Shown: positions 1-8,199, numbered from the stretch's first letter. The stretch is 17,168 nucleotides of DNA from CAZWSC01 sp964636385 (GCA_964636385.1 CAZWSC010000077.1:1-17168), one strand, 5' to 3'. Notes: generated by a model from the sequence alone, not told the origin. A program made the numbers and translations.

Positions 1-2
1 GG

Positions 3-1247
3 GCGCGCGGCCTCTCCGCGGGCGCGAGGACGAGCACGCCGGGGCTCGCCGCCGCGGTGGAAGCGTCGGGCTCCAAGGCCAGTTCGATCTCCTACGGCCT
101 GATCTACCCGTTTGCCTCCGTCCTGGTGATACTGGGGCTCAGGTTGCTGCCGCGTCTCTTCCGGGTGGATCTCGCAACCGAGCGGGCAGCGCTGAGAAGC
201 GTCGAGGAGCAACGCCACCCCAGGCTGGAGGAACGCCACTTCCGGGTCACGAACGGCAAGATCGACGGGAAGAGCCTAGGGCGGCTGGGCATTCAGAGCA
301 TGACCACGGCTGTTATCTCCCGGGTCAAACGGGGCGAGACGATCTTCACGCCTGATGACGAGACGGTTCTTCAGAACAGAGACATCATCCGCGCCGTGGG
401 GAGCGCCGACGCTCTCGAACGGCTCGAGGTCATCATCGGCGAGCGCACAGACGAGGTCATCCCGGACTGCACAGACATCGTGGTCCTCAAGGTTCTGGTG
501 ACGCGCAAGGAGGTGGTCGGAACCCGGCTCAAGGATCTGCAGATCCGCAAGCTGCTGAGCGCCAACCTGACGCGCGTGGGGCGAGGCGGCGTGGAGTTGT
601 CACCGCGGGGCAACCTCGCACTCCAGCTGGGTGACAGCCTGACTGTGATATGCAGGTCGGACGCCCAGGAACGGCTCGTCTCCTTCTTCGGCAACGATCT
701 GAAGTCATACCACGGCCTGAACGCAATCCCGCTGGGGCTCACGATAGCCATCGGAGTGTTGCTGGGTTCGCTCGTGCTGTTCCAGCACGGAAGCTTCGTC
801 TTCAAGCTGGGGCTCACCGGCGGGATCCTGCTCACCTCCATCATACTCAGCTATCTCGGCAAGACCGGTCCAATCCTGTGGCAACTCCACTCGCGCAACC
901 TCTCGACCCTCAAGGAGCTCGGAATCCTCTTCTTCCTCGTCACGGTGGGGATGAACTCCGGCAACGTGCTGCTGCCGACCCTGCGTGAGAGCGGGCCGAC
1001 CATCATTCTCGTCGGCCTCCCCCTCGTCATCGTCTGCTTCCTGCCTCCCCTGCTGCTGCGCAGGCTGTGGGGAATCCCATGGCACAGTTTCCTGGGCGCC
1101 GTCTCCGGCGGGATGACCTCCACGCCCGGGCTGGGTGCGGTTCAGTCGCTCACCGACTCCAACCTGCCCGGGATCTCTTACGCCACCGTCTATCCATTCG
1201 CATTGCTGCTGAACATCCTGTTCGCGATCCTCATCGTGAGCCTGTGA
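3..1247 (+). CDS. AspT/YidE/YbjL-family transporter with two TrkA_C (RCK_C) domains, 5' partial
   Basis: The reading frame is open from the first bases, so the gene starts upstream. Visible order: end of an N-terminal membrane repeat (3-170), two RCK_C/TrkA_C regulatory domains (about 235-430 and 470-690), then about six hydrophobic segments to the stop. The start of the window encodes TSTPGLAAAVE...ISYGLIYPFA, and residues near the C-terminus read TSTPGLGAVQS...ISYATVYPFA. This internal repeat is the hallmark of the YidE/AspT duplication family, in which two membrane halves flank paired TrkA_C domains. Family members are inner-membrane proteins of about 550 residues; AspT exchanges aspartate for alanine, but most members have unknown substrates. 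About 415 codons are present. A GTG at 57 opens a frame but lies inside the conserved repeat and is not the real start. It ends 42 nt before the next gene. Family is confident; substrate is not known. Confidence 0.85.
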   Translation, partial: ARGLSAGARTSTPGLAAAVEASGSKASSISYGLIYPFASVLVILGLRLLPRLFRVDLATERAALRSVEEQRHPRLEERHFRVTNGKIDGKSLGRLGIQSMTTAVISRVKRGETIFTPDDETVLQNRDIIRAVGSADALERLEVIIGERTDEVIPDCTDIVVLKVLVTRKEVVGTRLKDLQIRKLLSANLTRVGRGGVELSPRGNLALQLGDSLTVICRSDAQERLVSFFGNDLKSYHGLNAIPLGLTIAIGVLLGSLVLFQHGSFVFKLGLTGGILLTSIILSYLGKTGPILWQLHSRNLSTLKELGILFFLVTVGMNSGNVLLPTLRESGPTIILVGLPLVIVCFLPPLLLRRLWGIPWHSFLGAVSGGMTSTPGLGAVQSLTDSNLPGISYATVYPFALLLNILFAILIVSL

Positions 1248-1289
1248 TGGCCCGCGAGAGTCCGAACAACACCCGGAAGGAGAACCACC

Positions 1290-2870
1290 ATGAAGGCCAT
1301 CACCCGCACACCTCTGCCGCTTGCCGCGATGCTTCTGCTGCTTGCCCTGCCGGCATCCGGAGGCAACTGGAGCAACCTTGGCGGCAATGCCCACCGCAAC
1401 GGAATGGCGAACGTGGCCGGTCCCACGGCCGCGGAGTTGATCTGGTCCGAGGCCGCGGACTACTCGATCATCTCCTGGACGCCCTTCATCTGGGAGGGGA
1501 TGGCGTTCACGGTCCGCCAGGCCGGTTTTCCGCAGAATGGCGGCGCGGCCAACGACGCGATAGTCGCCTATGACCTGGACACGGGCCAGGAGTTGTGGCG
1601 CCACACACTCGCCTTCGGCGGCAACACCAGCGAGCAGTGGATCGCCTGGATCTGCGGTGTGGACGACGGACGGGTCTATGCCTCGCGTTCGGCTGCGGAC
1701 AGGATCCAACCGATAACGGCACTCGACGCCTTCGATGGTTCGGTCCTCTGGACATCGCAGGCATCAACCCGGGCCTCGGGATACGACGGTGTCGTCTTTG
1801 CCGGGAACGGAGACCTCATCGTGGGCGATTTCCAGTTCGTCTACAGGATCAGGGCCGTTGACGGCAGTTCCGAGTGGACCACCCCCCGCTCGTGCCAGGT
1901 CAGCGGAAGCTGCGGCGGCGCGGTCGCCGTTGGACGCAGCGGCATATACGTTGACGAAGCAGGTTTCAACGCGACGCTCCTCACGAAGCTGGACCCGTCC
2001 ACCGGAACGCCGCTCTACTCCAGCCCCCCGATGCCGGGCATGACGAACCAGAACACGCCATTCCTCTCGCCGGACGGCCAGATCATCTACTTCGCCCGCT
2101 CCCAGAACAACCCGGCCGTCGACGTGCTGTACGCCTTCACCGACACAGGCTCCGGTTTCACGGAGTTGTGGAACAGGCCCATTCGCTGGACCACCGGACA
2201 CGGTCACGGCATCGCTCCCGACGGGAGCATCTTCACCTTCCTCGCCGACAACGAGTTCGTCCGACTCGACCCCTCCACCGGGAACGTGATCGCTTCCGCC
2301 GGAGTCCTCGAACCGATCGGTACCGGAAACCTAAGCCCCCAGACCGCGGTCGACTTCAATGGCCGGGTCTATGTGTCCAACGGCTGGGCAAGCAACCCGG
2401 CTACAGACGGCCGGCTGTGGGCGTTCGACATGGACCTGACTGAGAACCTTTTCACACTGGTGCTCGACCGCCAGAACAACGGCGGACCGGCGCTCGGCGG
2501 GGATGGCGTGCTCGTGGTCTGCGATCGCAGCGCCGTCCGTGCCTACAGAACCGAATCGAGCGGCAGCGCCCCGGTCGCGGACGCTCAGATCGTCCTTGCC
2601 TCGCTGGATCAGAACCGACCGAACCCGTTCCATCCCTCGACCATGATCCGCTTCAACCTCCACGCTGACGTCCGGGCCTCACTCGACATCTTCGACATCC
2701 GTGGCGGGCACGTGCGCAGGCTGATGGAGAATGCGCACGGGCCTGGGGGGTTCGCGGTGGACTGGGACGGACTGGACGCCAGGGGGAAGGAGGCGCCTGC
2801 AGGAGTGTACATCTACAGGCTCTCCGCAGACGGCACGCTGCTGACCAGGAAGATGGCGCTTATCCGGTAG
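1290..2870 (+). CDS. Secreted PQQ-like beta-propeller protein with C-terminal FlgD-like Ig/sorting domain
   Basis: 526 residues. An AAGGAG ribosome site at 1277-1282 lies 7 nt before the ATG. Residues 1-24 form a signal peptide with a long hydrophobic core ending near ASGG. Residues about 28-430 contain repeats of the pyrrolo-quinoline-quinone propeller type, with blades such as YDLDTGQELWRH, DAFDGSVLWTS, RAVDGSSEWTT and KLDPSTGTPLYSS. Residues 439-526 are a FlgD-like Ig fold, beginning LDQNRPNPFHPST and ending with GVYIYRL and a basic tail. This is the usual C-terminal cassette of secreted proteins in FCB-type candidate phyla, where it probably serves in surface sorting. No PQQ-enzyme active-site residues are recognisable, so a binding or scaffold role is more likely than a dehydrogenase. 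The exact function is unknown. It may be co-transcribed with the upstream transporter. Confidence 0.8.
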   Translation: MKAITRTPLPLAAMLLLLALPASGGNWSNLGGNAHRNGMANVAGPTAAELIWSEAADYSIISWTPFIWEGMAFTVRQAGFPQNGGAANDAIVAYDLDTGQELWRHTLAFGGNTSEQWIAWICGVDDGRVYASRSAADRIQPITALDAFDGSVLWTSQASTRASGYDGVVFAGNGDLIVGDFQFVYRIRAVDGSSEWTTPRSCQVSGSCGGAVAVGRSGIYVDEAGFNATLLTKLDPSTGTPLYSSPPMPGMTNQNTPFLSPDGQIIYFARSQNNPAVDVLYAFTDTGSGFTELWNRPIRWTTGHGHGIAPDGSIFTFLADNEFVRLDPSTGNVIASAGVLEPIGTGNLSPQTAVDFNGRVYVSNGWASNPATDGRLWAFDMDLTENLFTLVLDRQNNGGPALGGDGVLVVCDRSAVRAYRTESSGSAPVADAQIVLASLDQNRPNPFHPSTMIRFNLHADVRASLDIFDIRGGHVRRLMENAHGPGGFAVDWDGLDARGKEAPAGVYIYRLSADGTLLTRKMALIR

Positions 2871-2896
2871 GGGCGCTGCCCGATCCTCCCGGGCGA

Positions 2897-2925
2897 TTCT
2901 CAGAACTCCCGGGAACTGCTAGATT
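2897..2925 (+). promoter_or_regulatory. Candidate promoter for the proline dehydrogenase gene (leaderless)
   Basis: TTCTCA (2897-2902), a 17-nt spacer and TAGATT (2920-2925) each match four of six sigma-70 consensus bases. The ATG at 2933 begins 7 nt after the -10 box, where transcription would start, and it has no Shine-Dalgarno sequence. This geometry fits a leaderless mRNA. The 8-nt palindrome TCCCGGGA (2907-2914) sits in the spacer and could be an operator half. Inferred from sequence only. Confidence 0.4.
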
Positions 2926-2932
2926 GTCCGGC

Positions 2933-4114
2933 ATGCAGGTCGATCTCCATGACACGCGGATCGCCTTTGAGCGGAAATCCGAAAGACAGCTGGCCCGGGC
3001 GGCCCGGCTGTTCGCGCTGATGAACAGCCCCTCCGTGGTCCGCCTCGGGAGCGGGCTCACCCTTCTTGGCCTGCGTATGCGCCTGCCCATTCAGGGCATC
3101 ATCAGGAAGACCGTTCTGGAGCAGTTCTGCGGCGGCATATCCCTGGAGGATTCCCTGGGCACCGTGCGCGAACTCGAAGCGCATGGTGTGGAGACGGTCC
3201 TCGATTACGGGGCGGAGGCCAGGGAGACCGAGGGCGAGTTCGACAAGACCCTCGAGGAACTACTGAAGGCGGTCGGGTTCGCAGGGGCCAACAGATCGGT
3301 GGCGATCGTCAGTACGAAGCTCACCGGCCTTGCCTGCTTCGGAGTCCTGGAGAAGATCAGCGCCGGACAGGCCCTCAGCCCCGGTGAACAGGGATCCTGG
3401 GAGCGGACACTGGCGCGGCTGAACCGCCTGTGCAGCGCCGCAGGAGAGCAGCGGGTCGCGCTCTTCATAGACGGCGAGGAGAGCTGGATACAGGAGGCGA
3501 TCGACAGGGCTGCCGGCCTGATGATGGAGCGCCACAACAGGGAAGGGATCGTGGTCTTCAACACATTCCAGATGTACCGCCACGACCGCCTGGACTTCCT
3601 GAAACGGTCGTTCGAGAAGGCCAGGAGCAAGGGCTACCTGTTGGGGGCAAAACTTGTGCGCGGCGCCTACATGGAGAAGGAGCGCGAGCGTGCGCGCAGG
3701 ATGGGTTATCCGTCGCCCATTCACTCCTCCAGGGAGGCCACCGACCACGACTACGATGCGGCCGTCGCCTTCTGTGCCAACCACCACGAGCAGGTCTCCT
3801 GCTGCGTAGCCTCCCACAACATCAGAAGCACCGGGCTCATGCTGGAGCTGATGGACTCACTGGGCCTGCCCGCGGACCATCCGCATCTCTCGTCCTGTCA
3901 GCTCTACGGCATGGGCGACAACCTGACCTTCAACCTTGCCAGGGCGGGCTACAGGGCCTCGAAGTATCTGCCATACGGTCCGGTCCGCGATGTCGTACCC
4001 TATCTGGTGCGCCGGGCCCGCGAGAACTCCTCGGTTGAGGGGGAGGCCAGCCGCGAGCTGCAGCTCATCAGGGCCGAACTGAAACGCAGGAAGTCGGTCG
4101 TCGATCGTCGATAA
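2933..4114 (+). CDS. Proline dehydrogenase, monofunctional FAD-dependent (PRODH)
   Basis: 393 residues from ATG 2933. It oxidises L-proline to 1-pyrroline-5-carboxylate, passing electrons through FAD to the quinone pool, usually at the membrane. PRODH barrel motifs are in order: KLVRGAY (240-246), ASHN (294-297), QLYGMGDN (323-330), YLPYGPVRDVVPYL (345-358) and RRAREN (360-365). The last is the conserved RRxxEN element that binds the proline carboxylate. There is no fused P5C dehydrogenase; that enzyme is a separate gene at 6566-8197 on the other strand. A TTG at 2924 would add three residues, but it overlaps the -10-like box, so ATG 2933 is preferred. The HglS-type gene follows after 59 nt on the same strand. 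Function is confident. Confidence 0.93.
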   Translation: MQVDLHDTRIAFERKSERQLARAARLFALMNSPSVVRLGSGLTLLGLRMRLPIQGIIRKTVLEQFCGGISLEDSLGTVRELEAHGVETVLDYGAEARETEGEFDKTLEELLKAVGFAGANRSVAIVSTKLTGLACFGVLEKISAGQALSPGEQGSWERTLARLNRLCSAAGEQRVALFIDGEESWIQEAIDRAAGLMMERHNREGIVVFNTFQMYRHDRLDFLKRSFEKARSKGYLLGAKLVRGAYMEKERERARRMGYPSPIHSSREATDHDYDAAVAFCANHHEQVSCCVASHNIRSTGLMLELMDSLGLPADHPHLSSCQLYGMGDNLTFNLARAGYRASKYLPYGPVRDVVPYLVRRARENSSVEGEASRELQLIRAELKRRKSVVDRR

Positions 4115-4116
4115 TC

Positions 4117-4153
4117 CTCCGGGCGCAGGCAGCATGACCAGCGGGCGCCGGAG
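4117..4153 (+). other. Intercistronic inverted repeat between the PRODH and HglS genes
   Basis: CTCCGGgCGC (4117-4126) pairs with GCGCCGGAG (4145-4153), giving nine base pairs and one bulged G with an 18-nt loop. No T-tract follows, so it does not look like a strong terminator. It may modulate read-through or mRNA stability. The ribosome site of the downstream gene (4161-4165) lies just outside it. Confidence 0.3.
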
Positions 4154-4173
4154 ACTTGCAGGGAGTCCGAACC

Positions 4174-5568
4174 ATGCCACACAACGACCTCGTTGCCCCT
4201 TCCACCCTGCGGCGCGAGTTCTCAAGCCGCCTCTCCGCCCTCTACGCCGAGGAAGTGCCGCTCTACGGCCAGCTCGTCATGGCTGTCAGGGAGGTCAATC
4301 GCGATGTGATCCGCGCGCGCCCGGAGCTGGGGCTGAGCGAGGCCGACCTCGACGAGATAAGCGAGGAGCGCCACGGCGCAATCCGCCTCGGCCGCGAGGA
4401 CGAGTTGCGGACGATGGCAGGCTTCTTCTCCGTGCTGGGAATGGAGCCTGTGAACTTCTACGACCTGAGTGCCGCGGGCGCCAAGGCGCAGCCCGTGATC
4501 TCGACCGCCTTCCGTCCGGTTGACCTGGCGGAGATCGAGATCTCGCCCTTCCGTGTCTTCTGCTCCCTGCTTCGCCCCGACGACGAGCGCTTCTTCGACG
4601 ATCCCGACCTTCGCCGCCGCCTGCATGCGACCCTTGCCGGACGCGACATATTCACCCCGGCGTTGCGCGGGCTGATCACCGCGGCCCACAGCCAGGGCGG
4701 TCTCGACCGCGGCCAGGCCGACGAGTTCCTTACGGAGGGCGAGCGCCTCTTCCGGTGGCACGGGACCGCCCGCAACCACGGGCTCTACGACGAGCTGATG
4801 GCCAGGAAGCTGGCAATCGCTGCCGACATCGTGTGCTTTCCGAATCCGCACCTGAACCATCTGACGCCGAACACTCTCGACATCGACGCACTGCAGGAAC
4901 GCATGCAGTCGATCCTCGCCTCCGACTACCGCCACCTGCAGGCCGGGATGAAGGATCACATCGAGGGGCCGCCGCGCCGCCGCGCCCTGATCCTGCTGCG
5001 GCAGACCTCGTACAAGGCGCTCACCGAGCCTGTGACATTCGACGGCGTCGACTCAGGCGCGCACACGGCGCGCTTCGGGGAGATAGAGCAGCGGGGTGTC
5101 GCTCTGACATCCGAAGGACGGTGCCGCTACGACGACGCGCTCGCCGTGGTCGAGGAGATACGGGCCGGTGGATCGGTGCCCACAGCGAAGGAGCTTGCCA
5201 CGGCCTACGCCGCCCTGCCGGACGACCTGGGGGCGATGCGCCGGGAGGGCCTCGCACACTTCACCTATGCAGTGACCGGCAGAGGACGCGGCGCTCAACG
5301 CGCTGAGCTGCCTGCCGACTTCGGTGCACTCGTGGAGGGCGGCTTCGTGACAGCGCGGCCAATCCGCTACGAGGACTTCCTGCCGGTCTCGGCTGCCGGC
5401 ATCTTCGCCTCGAACCTGCGCCAGGCGGGCGCACTGCACCAAGGCCAAAGCCCCCACCGAAAGCAGGACCTCGAGGAGATCATGGAGAGGCCGATCCTCG
5501 ACGGACCGGCGCTGTACGCGGCTCAGGAGAATGCCTCGCGTGCGGCAGTGGAGGCGGAGCTGGGGTAG
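4174..5568 (+). CDS. hglS: DUF1338 / VOC-like 2-oxoadipate dioxygenase/decarboxylase (HglS/YdcJ family)
   Basis: 464 residues. ATG 4174 is chosen because GGGAG (4161-4165) lies 8 nt upstream; a TTG at 4156 lacks this. HglS enzymes are Fe(II)-dependent and convert 2-oxoadipate to D-2-hydroxyglutarate and CO2 in the D-lysine/2-aminoadipate degradation route. The expected active-site pattern is visible: HGAIR (His67, Arg71, metal ligand and substrate-contacting arginine), PHLNHLTPNTLDID (His226/His229) and FGEIEQRG (Glu303, metal ligand). Length matches E. coli YdcJ and Pseudomonas HglS (about 450-470). A lysine role is supported by the ALDH7 gene at 8200-9741. The partner is proline dehydrogenase immediately upstream on the same transcript. 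Family is confident; substrate is inferred from family and context. Confidence 0.85.
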   Translation: MPHNDLVAPSTLRREFSSRLSALYAEEVPLYGQLVMAVREVNRDVIRARPELGLSEADLDEISEERHGAIRLGREDELRTMAGFFSVLGMEPVNFYDLSAAGAKAQPVISTAFRPVDLAEIEISPFRVFCSLLRPDDERFFDDPDLRRRLHATLAGRDIFTPALRGLITAAHSQGGLDRGQADEFLTEGERLFRWHGTARNHGLYDELMARKLAIAADIVCFPNPHLNHLTPNTLDIDALQERMQSILASDYRHLQAGMKDHIEGPPRRRALILLRQTSYKALTEPVTFDGVDSGAHTARFGEIEQRGVALTSEGRCRYDDALAVVEEIRAGGSVPTAKELATAYAALPDDLGAMRREGLAHFTYAVTGRGRGAQRAELPADFGALVEGGFVTARPIRYEDFLPVSAAGIFASNLRQAGALHQGQSPHRKQDLEEIMERPILDGPALYAAQENASRAAVEAELG

Positions 5569-5709
5569 ATGCGGGACACCGCGGCGGGGGAGGATCCACG
5601 GCAAGATCAGGCTGTCCCTCTGGCGGCGCTGTGCCCGCGGCTTCCGGGTCAGGCGGCCGGGCCCGCACGACGCTTCCGTCATCGGCTCCCGCCGTGAGCA
5701 GCAGCTATC

Positions 5710-6207
5710 TCAAGCGGTCTTGTCGCGCTGTTCCAGGGTCCGCCGGAGGATCGGGAGGGATGCCAGATCCTTCTCTCCGCCAAGCTCTTCCTTGAGCCGG
5801 ATGATCGTCGCCAGATCCAGGACCTTGATGATGAGGCCAGGTTCGATCTCCACATCGATCGCGTGCCCCACAAGATCCTCATATCCGCGTCCACCAGTGA
5901 CAGCTCCAAGCAGATCCAGCGGACCCGCGCTGGTCATCAGCAGATGGTGCCCCGGACCAGAGAGATGGATGGGACCTGGAACATGGCGTCCCTCCGGATG
6001 CTCCCGGTAGTATGCCCCGAGGGTCGCCAGCATAGCGGCGAGCCTGTCTGTGTTCCCGGGGTCACGCGAGTGCACAAGATCCAGATCGAAGGTCGCGATC
6101 GGGGCCCCCTGCAGTACAGCTCCCACTCCTCCTATGACGATGAAGTCGACTCCCCCCGTCGCCAGAGTACGGAGGAGAGCAAAGAGGTCAACGTCCTGCC
6201 GCGGCAT
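5710..6207 (-). CDS. Nucleotidyltransferase-fold protein (MNT/AbiEii-like), pair 1
   Basis: 165 residues from ATG 6207, with GGAGG at 6215-6219 seven nt upstream. An NTase core is seen: VIGGVGAVLQG (GG at 26-27) followed by FDLD (Asp41, Asp43), the hG[GS]...Dh[DE] metal-binding motif of pol-beta-type nucleotidyltransferases. A C-terminal helix rich in Lys and Glu (IRLKEELGGEKD) resembles the ending of AbiEii-like and minimal NTase proteins. It overlaps the preceding small gene by 20 nt, implying translational coupling. It converges on the HglS gene across 141 nt in which I see no gene or clear terminator. It could be the toxin-like or enzyme part of a two-gene module; the target is unknown. 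Confidence 0.75.
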   Translation of the reverse strand: MPRQDVDLFALLRTLATGGVDFIVIGGVGAVLQGAPIATFDLDLVHSRDPGNTDRLAAMLATLGAYYREHPEGRHVPGPIHLSGPGHHLLMTSAGPLDLLGAVTGGRGYEDLVGHAIDVEIEPGLIIKVLDLATIIRLKEELGGEKDLASLPILRRTLEQRDKTA

Positions 6208-6388
6208 CGCGAAGCCTCCGCAAGGCGCGAACTGTGTTCTGAAGCACGGCGAGCCGCTCACCTGGACTCAGCGAGAGCATCCAGGAAATCAGGGTCAGAT
6301 CGACGCCATCGGGTGACCGGGCAGGCAGGGCCTGCTCCTGCGGCGCTCCACGATTGGTCTGACCGACTGCATCCTGCGGGTTGTCCAC
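6188..6388 (-). CDS. Small helical protein paired with the NTase, pair 1
   Basis: 66 residues from a GTG start at 6388. The start is fixed by GGAGGT (6395-6400) six nt upstream; a longer frame from ATG 6484 has low-complexity sequence and no such site. Residues 29-66 (DLTLISWMLSLSPGERLAVLQ and on) form one or two amphipathic helices and end in a basic tail. Short proteins with the same 'DLTLI.WMLSL.P.ERL.VLQ' pattern are, from memory, often found just upstream of nucleotidyltransferase genes as uncharacterised proteins. It overlaps the NTase gene by 20 nt. By position it could be an antitoxin or adaptor of the NTase, but no function is established. Confidence 0.65.
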   Translation of the reverse strand: MDNPQDAVGQTNRGAPQEQALPARSPDGVDLTLISWMLSLSPGERLAVLQNTVRALRRLRDAAAGR

Positions 6389-6504
6389 GCAGCCACCTCC
6401 AGGCAGGTCCCCAAGCTTAGCCCCTGTCGCAGCAGCCTGTCTGGCCGGAATGCCCGGCAGGGTATCACTCCCGCACTCCGACATCAGGCTGGAAGACGCA
6501 TCGT

Positions 6505-6533
6505 ATTGTACCTGCGTACGCCGATCAAGTGCA
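6505..6533 (-). promoter_or_regulatory. Candidate promoter for the small-protein/NTase pair 1
   Basis: On the minus strand TACAAT (6510-6505), five of six bases matching the -10 consensus, is preceded after 17 nt by TGCACT (6533-6528), a weak -35. It lies in the 177-nt gap between the P5C dehydrogenase stop and the small gene, suggesting the pair has its own transcript. Confidence 0.35.
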
Positions 6534-6565
6534 GGGCTCCTGCGGACGCCTCATGCGCGGATGCA

Positions 6566-8197
6566 TCACTCCTCCGACTGAAACTCGTATGTGAACTCGG
6601 TCGGCGGGTCGAATGTCTCCTTGATCGTGCGCGGCGAGACCCAGCGGAGCAGGTTGAGCAGGCTTCCCGCCTTGTCGTTCGTTCCCGAAGCCCGCGCTCC
6701 GCCGAACGGCTGTTTTCCCACCACGGCGCCTGTCGGCTTGTCGTTGATGTAGAAGTTGCCGGCCGCATCGCGGAGCCTGTCGTCGGCGACCGCAATCGCC
6801 CCCCGGTCGCGCGAGAAGATCGCGCCGGTCAGACCGTACGGCGAGGTGTTGTTGCAGAGGTCGAGCGTCGCCTCGTAATCGGCATCCGGGTAGACATGGA
6901 TCGTCAGCACCGGTCCGAAGATCTCCTCGACCATCGTCCGGGAGCGCGGGTCCTTCGTGAGGATCACCGTTGGCTCGATGTACCATCCACGGCTGTCGTC
7001 GCAGCCGCCGCCGAAGAGGATCTCGCATGCAGGCTCGCTGCGGGCGTGCTCGATGTAGCCGCGGATCGTCCCGAACGCCTTCTGATCGATCACGGCGGTC
7101 ATGAAGTTCGTGAAGTCGGTCACAGGCCCCACGCGGAGGCGGGACAGATCGTCCAGAAGTCTCGCGCGGAGTGCGGGCCAGAGCGACTCGGGAATGTACG
7201 CGCGTGATGCGGCGGAGCACTTCTGCCCCTGGTACTCGAATGCCCCTCGTATGAGTGCAGTCGCGAGGGCGGGCAGGTCGGCCGTCGGGTGCGCGAAGAC
7301 GAAGTCCTTGCCCCCTGTCTCGCCGACGATGCGCGGCCAGTACCTGGCGGGCCCGATGTGGTCGGAGATCGTCTGCCACATGCGACGAAAGGTGTTCGTC
7401 GAGCCGGTGAAGTGAACGCCGGCGAGTTCGGGATGCTTGAGGATCGGCTCGCCCACGGCGGCGCCCGAGCCCGGTACGAAGTTGATGACGCCGGGCGGCA
7501 GGCCGGCCTCCTCGAGCACCTCGAGGATCACCCAGGCCGGGTAGACGGCGCTCGATGCCGGCTTCCAGACCACCGTATTGCCCATCAGGGCGGGGGCTGT
7601 CGGGAGGTTCCCGGCGATCGAAGCGAAGTTGAAGGGCGTCACTGCGAAAACAAAGCCCTCGAGCGGCCTCCACTCCATCCGGTTCCACGAGTTGGGCGCA
7701 CACTCGGGCTGCATGCCGTAGATCTCGTGCATGAACTGGACATTGTACCTGAAGAAGTCGGCCATCTCGCAGACCGCATCGATCTCGGCCTGGTACGCGG
7801 TCTTCCCGAGAGACAGCATCGTCACTGCGTTCACGCGCGCCCGATGGCGCCCGGTGAGGAGTTGTGCCGCCTTGAGGAAGATGGCCATCCGGTCTTCATG
7901 CGGAGTCCTGGACCAGCTGTGGCGAGCCCCGAGAGCCGCGGCGGTTGCCTTTATTGCCAGCGCCTCGTCGGCACGGTGGAATGCTCCCAGCTCGAGTGTG
8001 TGGTCATGCGGCACGCGCAGGGCGGCGAGATCTCCGGTGCGAATGCGCTCGCCGTTGATGACAACCGGGATCTCGACACGCGAAGCAGCGACTGTCAGGA
8101 GCTCGCTCTTCAACCGGCTCCGCTGCGGAGTGCCCGGCGCGTATGTCAGTACCTGCTCGTTCCTGGCGATCGGGGGCCTGTGTCTTCCGATGTTCAT
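6566..8197 (-). CDS. pruA: L-glutamate gamma-semialdehyde (1-pyrroline-5-carboxylate) dehydrogenase
   Basis: 543 residues, the usual length of the stand-alone group 1 P5C dehydrogenases. ATG 8197 has GGAGG (8205-8209) seven nt upstream. It oxidises glutamate semialdehyde to glutamate with NAD+, completing proline degradation begun by the enzyme at 2933. Aldehyde dehydrogenase features: TPFNF (187-191, cofactor-side loop), GSTNTF (265-270), the general base in ETGGKD (Glu293) and the nucleophile in YQGQKCSA (Cys327), plus KQPFGGARASGTNDKAG near the C-terminus. The N-terminal region before the Rossmann fold is typical of this subfamily. It starts 2 nt after the ALDH7 stop, and its ribosome site lies inside that gene, so translation is probably coupled. 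Function is confident. Confidence 0.93.
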   Translation of the reverse strand: MNIGRHRPPIARNEQVLTYAPGTPQRSRLKSELLTVAASRVEIPVVINGERIRTGDLAALRVPHDHTLELGAFHRADEALAIKATAAALGARHSWSRTPHEDRMAIFLKAAQLLTGRHRARVNAVTMLSLGKTAYQAEIDAVCEMADFFRYNVQFMHEIYGMQPECAPNSWNRMEWRPLEGFVFAVTPFNFASIAGNLPTAPALMGNTVVWKPASSAVYPAWVILEVLEEAGLPPGVINFVPGSGAAVGEPILKHPELAGVHFTGSTNTFRRMWQTISDHIGPARYWPRIVGETGGKDFVFAHPTADLPALATALIRGAFEYQGQKCSAASRAYIPESLWPALRARLLDDLSRLRVGPVTDFTNFMTAVIDQKAFGTIRGYIEHARSEPACEILFGGGCDDSRGWYIEPTVILTKDPRSRTMVEEIFGPVLTIHVYPDADYEATLDLCNNTSPYGLTGAIFSRDRGAIAVADDRLRDAAGNFYINDKPTGAVVGKQPFGGARASGTNDKAGSLLNLLRWVSPRTIKETFDPPTEFTYEFQSEE

Positions 8198-8199
8198 GG

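Noticed and set aside
705..1709. Long open frame on the minus strand (334 codons) spanning the transporter and the propeller gene
   Set aside because: It runs antisense across two genes with clear domains and the gap between them, has a composition typical of GC-rich shadow frames, and shows no motif.
2878..2894. GCCCG/CGGGC hairpin after the propeller gene as a terminator
   Set aside because: The stem is only 5 bp with a 7-nt loop and no T-run follows, so chance in GC-rich DNA is likely.
3260..3817. 185-codon minus-strand frame opposite proline dehydrogenase
   Set aside because: Antisense shadow of conserved PRODH sequence with no features of its own.
6439..6463. GCCGG/CCGGC hairpin downstream of the P5C dehydrogenase gene as a terminator
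   Set aside because: A short bulged stem without a T-tract; it also lies after the candidate promoter of the small gene, where a terminator would be counterproductive.
6389..6484. Longer version of the small protein of pair 1 starting at ATG 6484
   Set aside because: The added 32 residues are Gly/Ala/Pro-rich without pattern, and the strong ribosome site GGAGGT at 6395-6400 points to the GTG at 6388.
6525..7703. 392-codon minus-strand frame within the P5C dehydrogenase gene
   Set aside because: It is the same strand but another frame of a gene with complete aldehyde dehydrogenase motifs. It is rich in Arg and has no recognisable domain.
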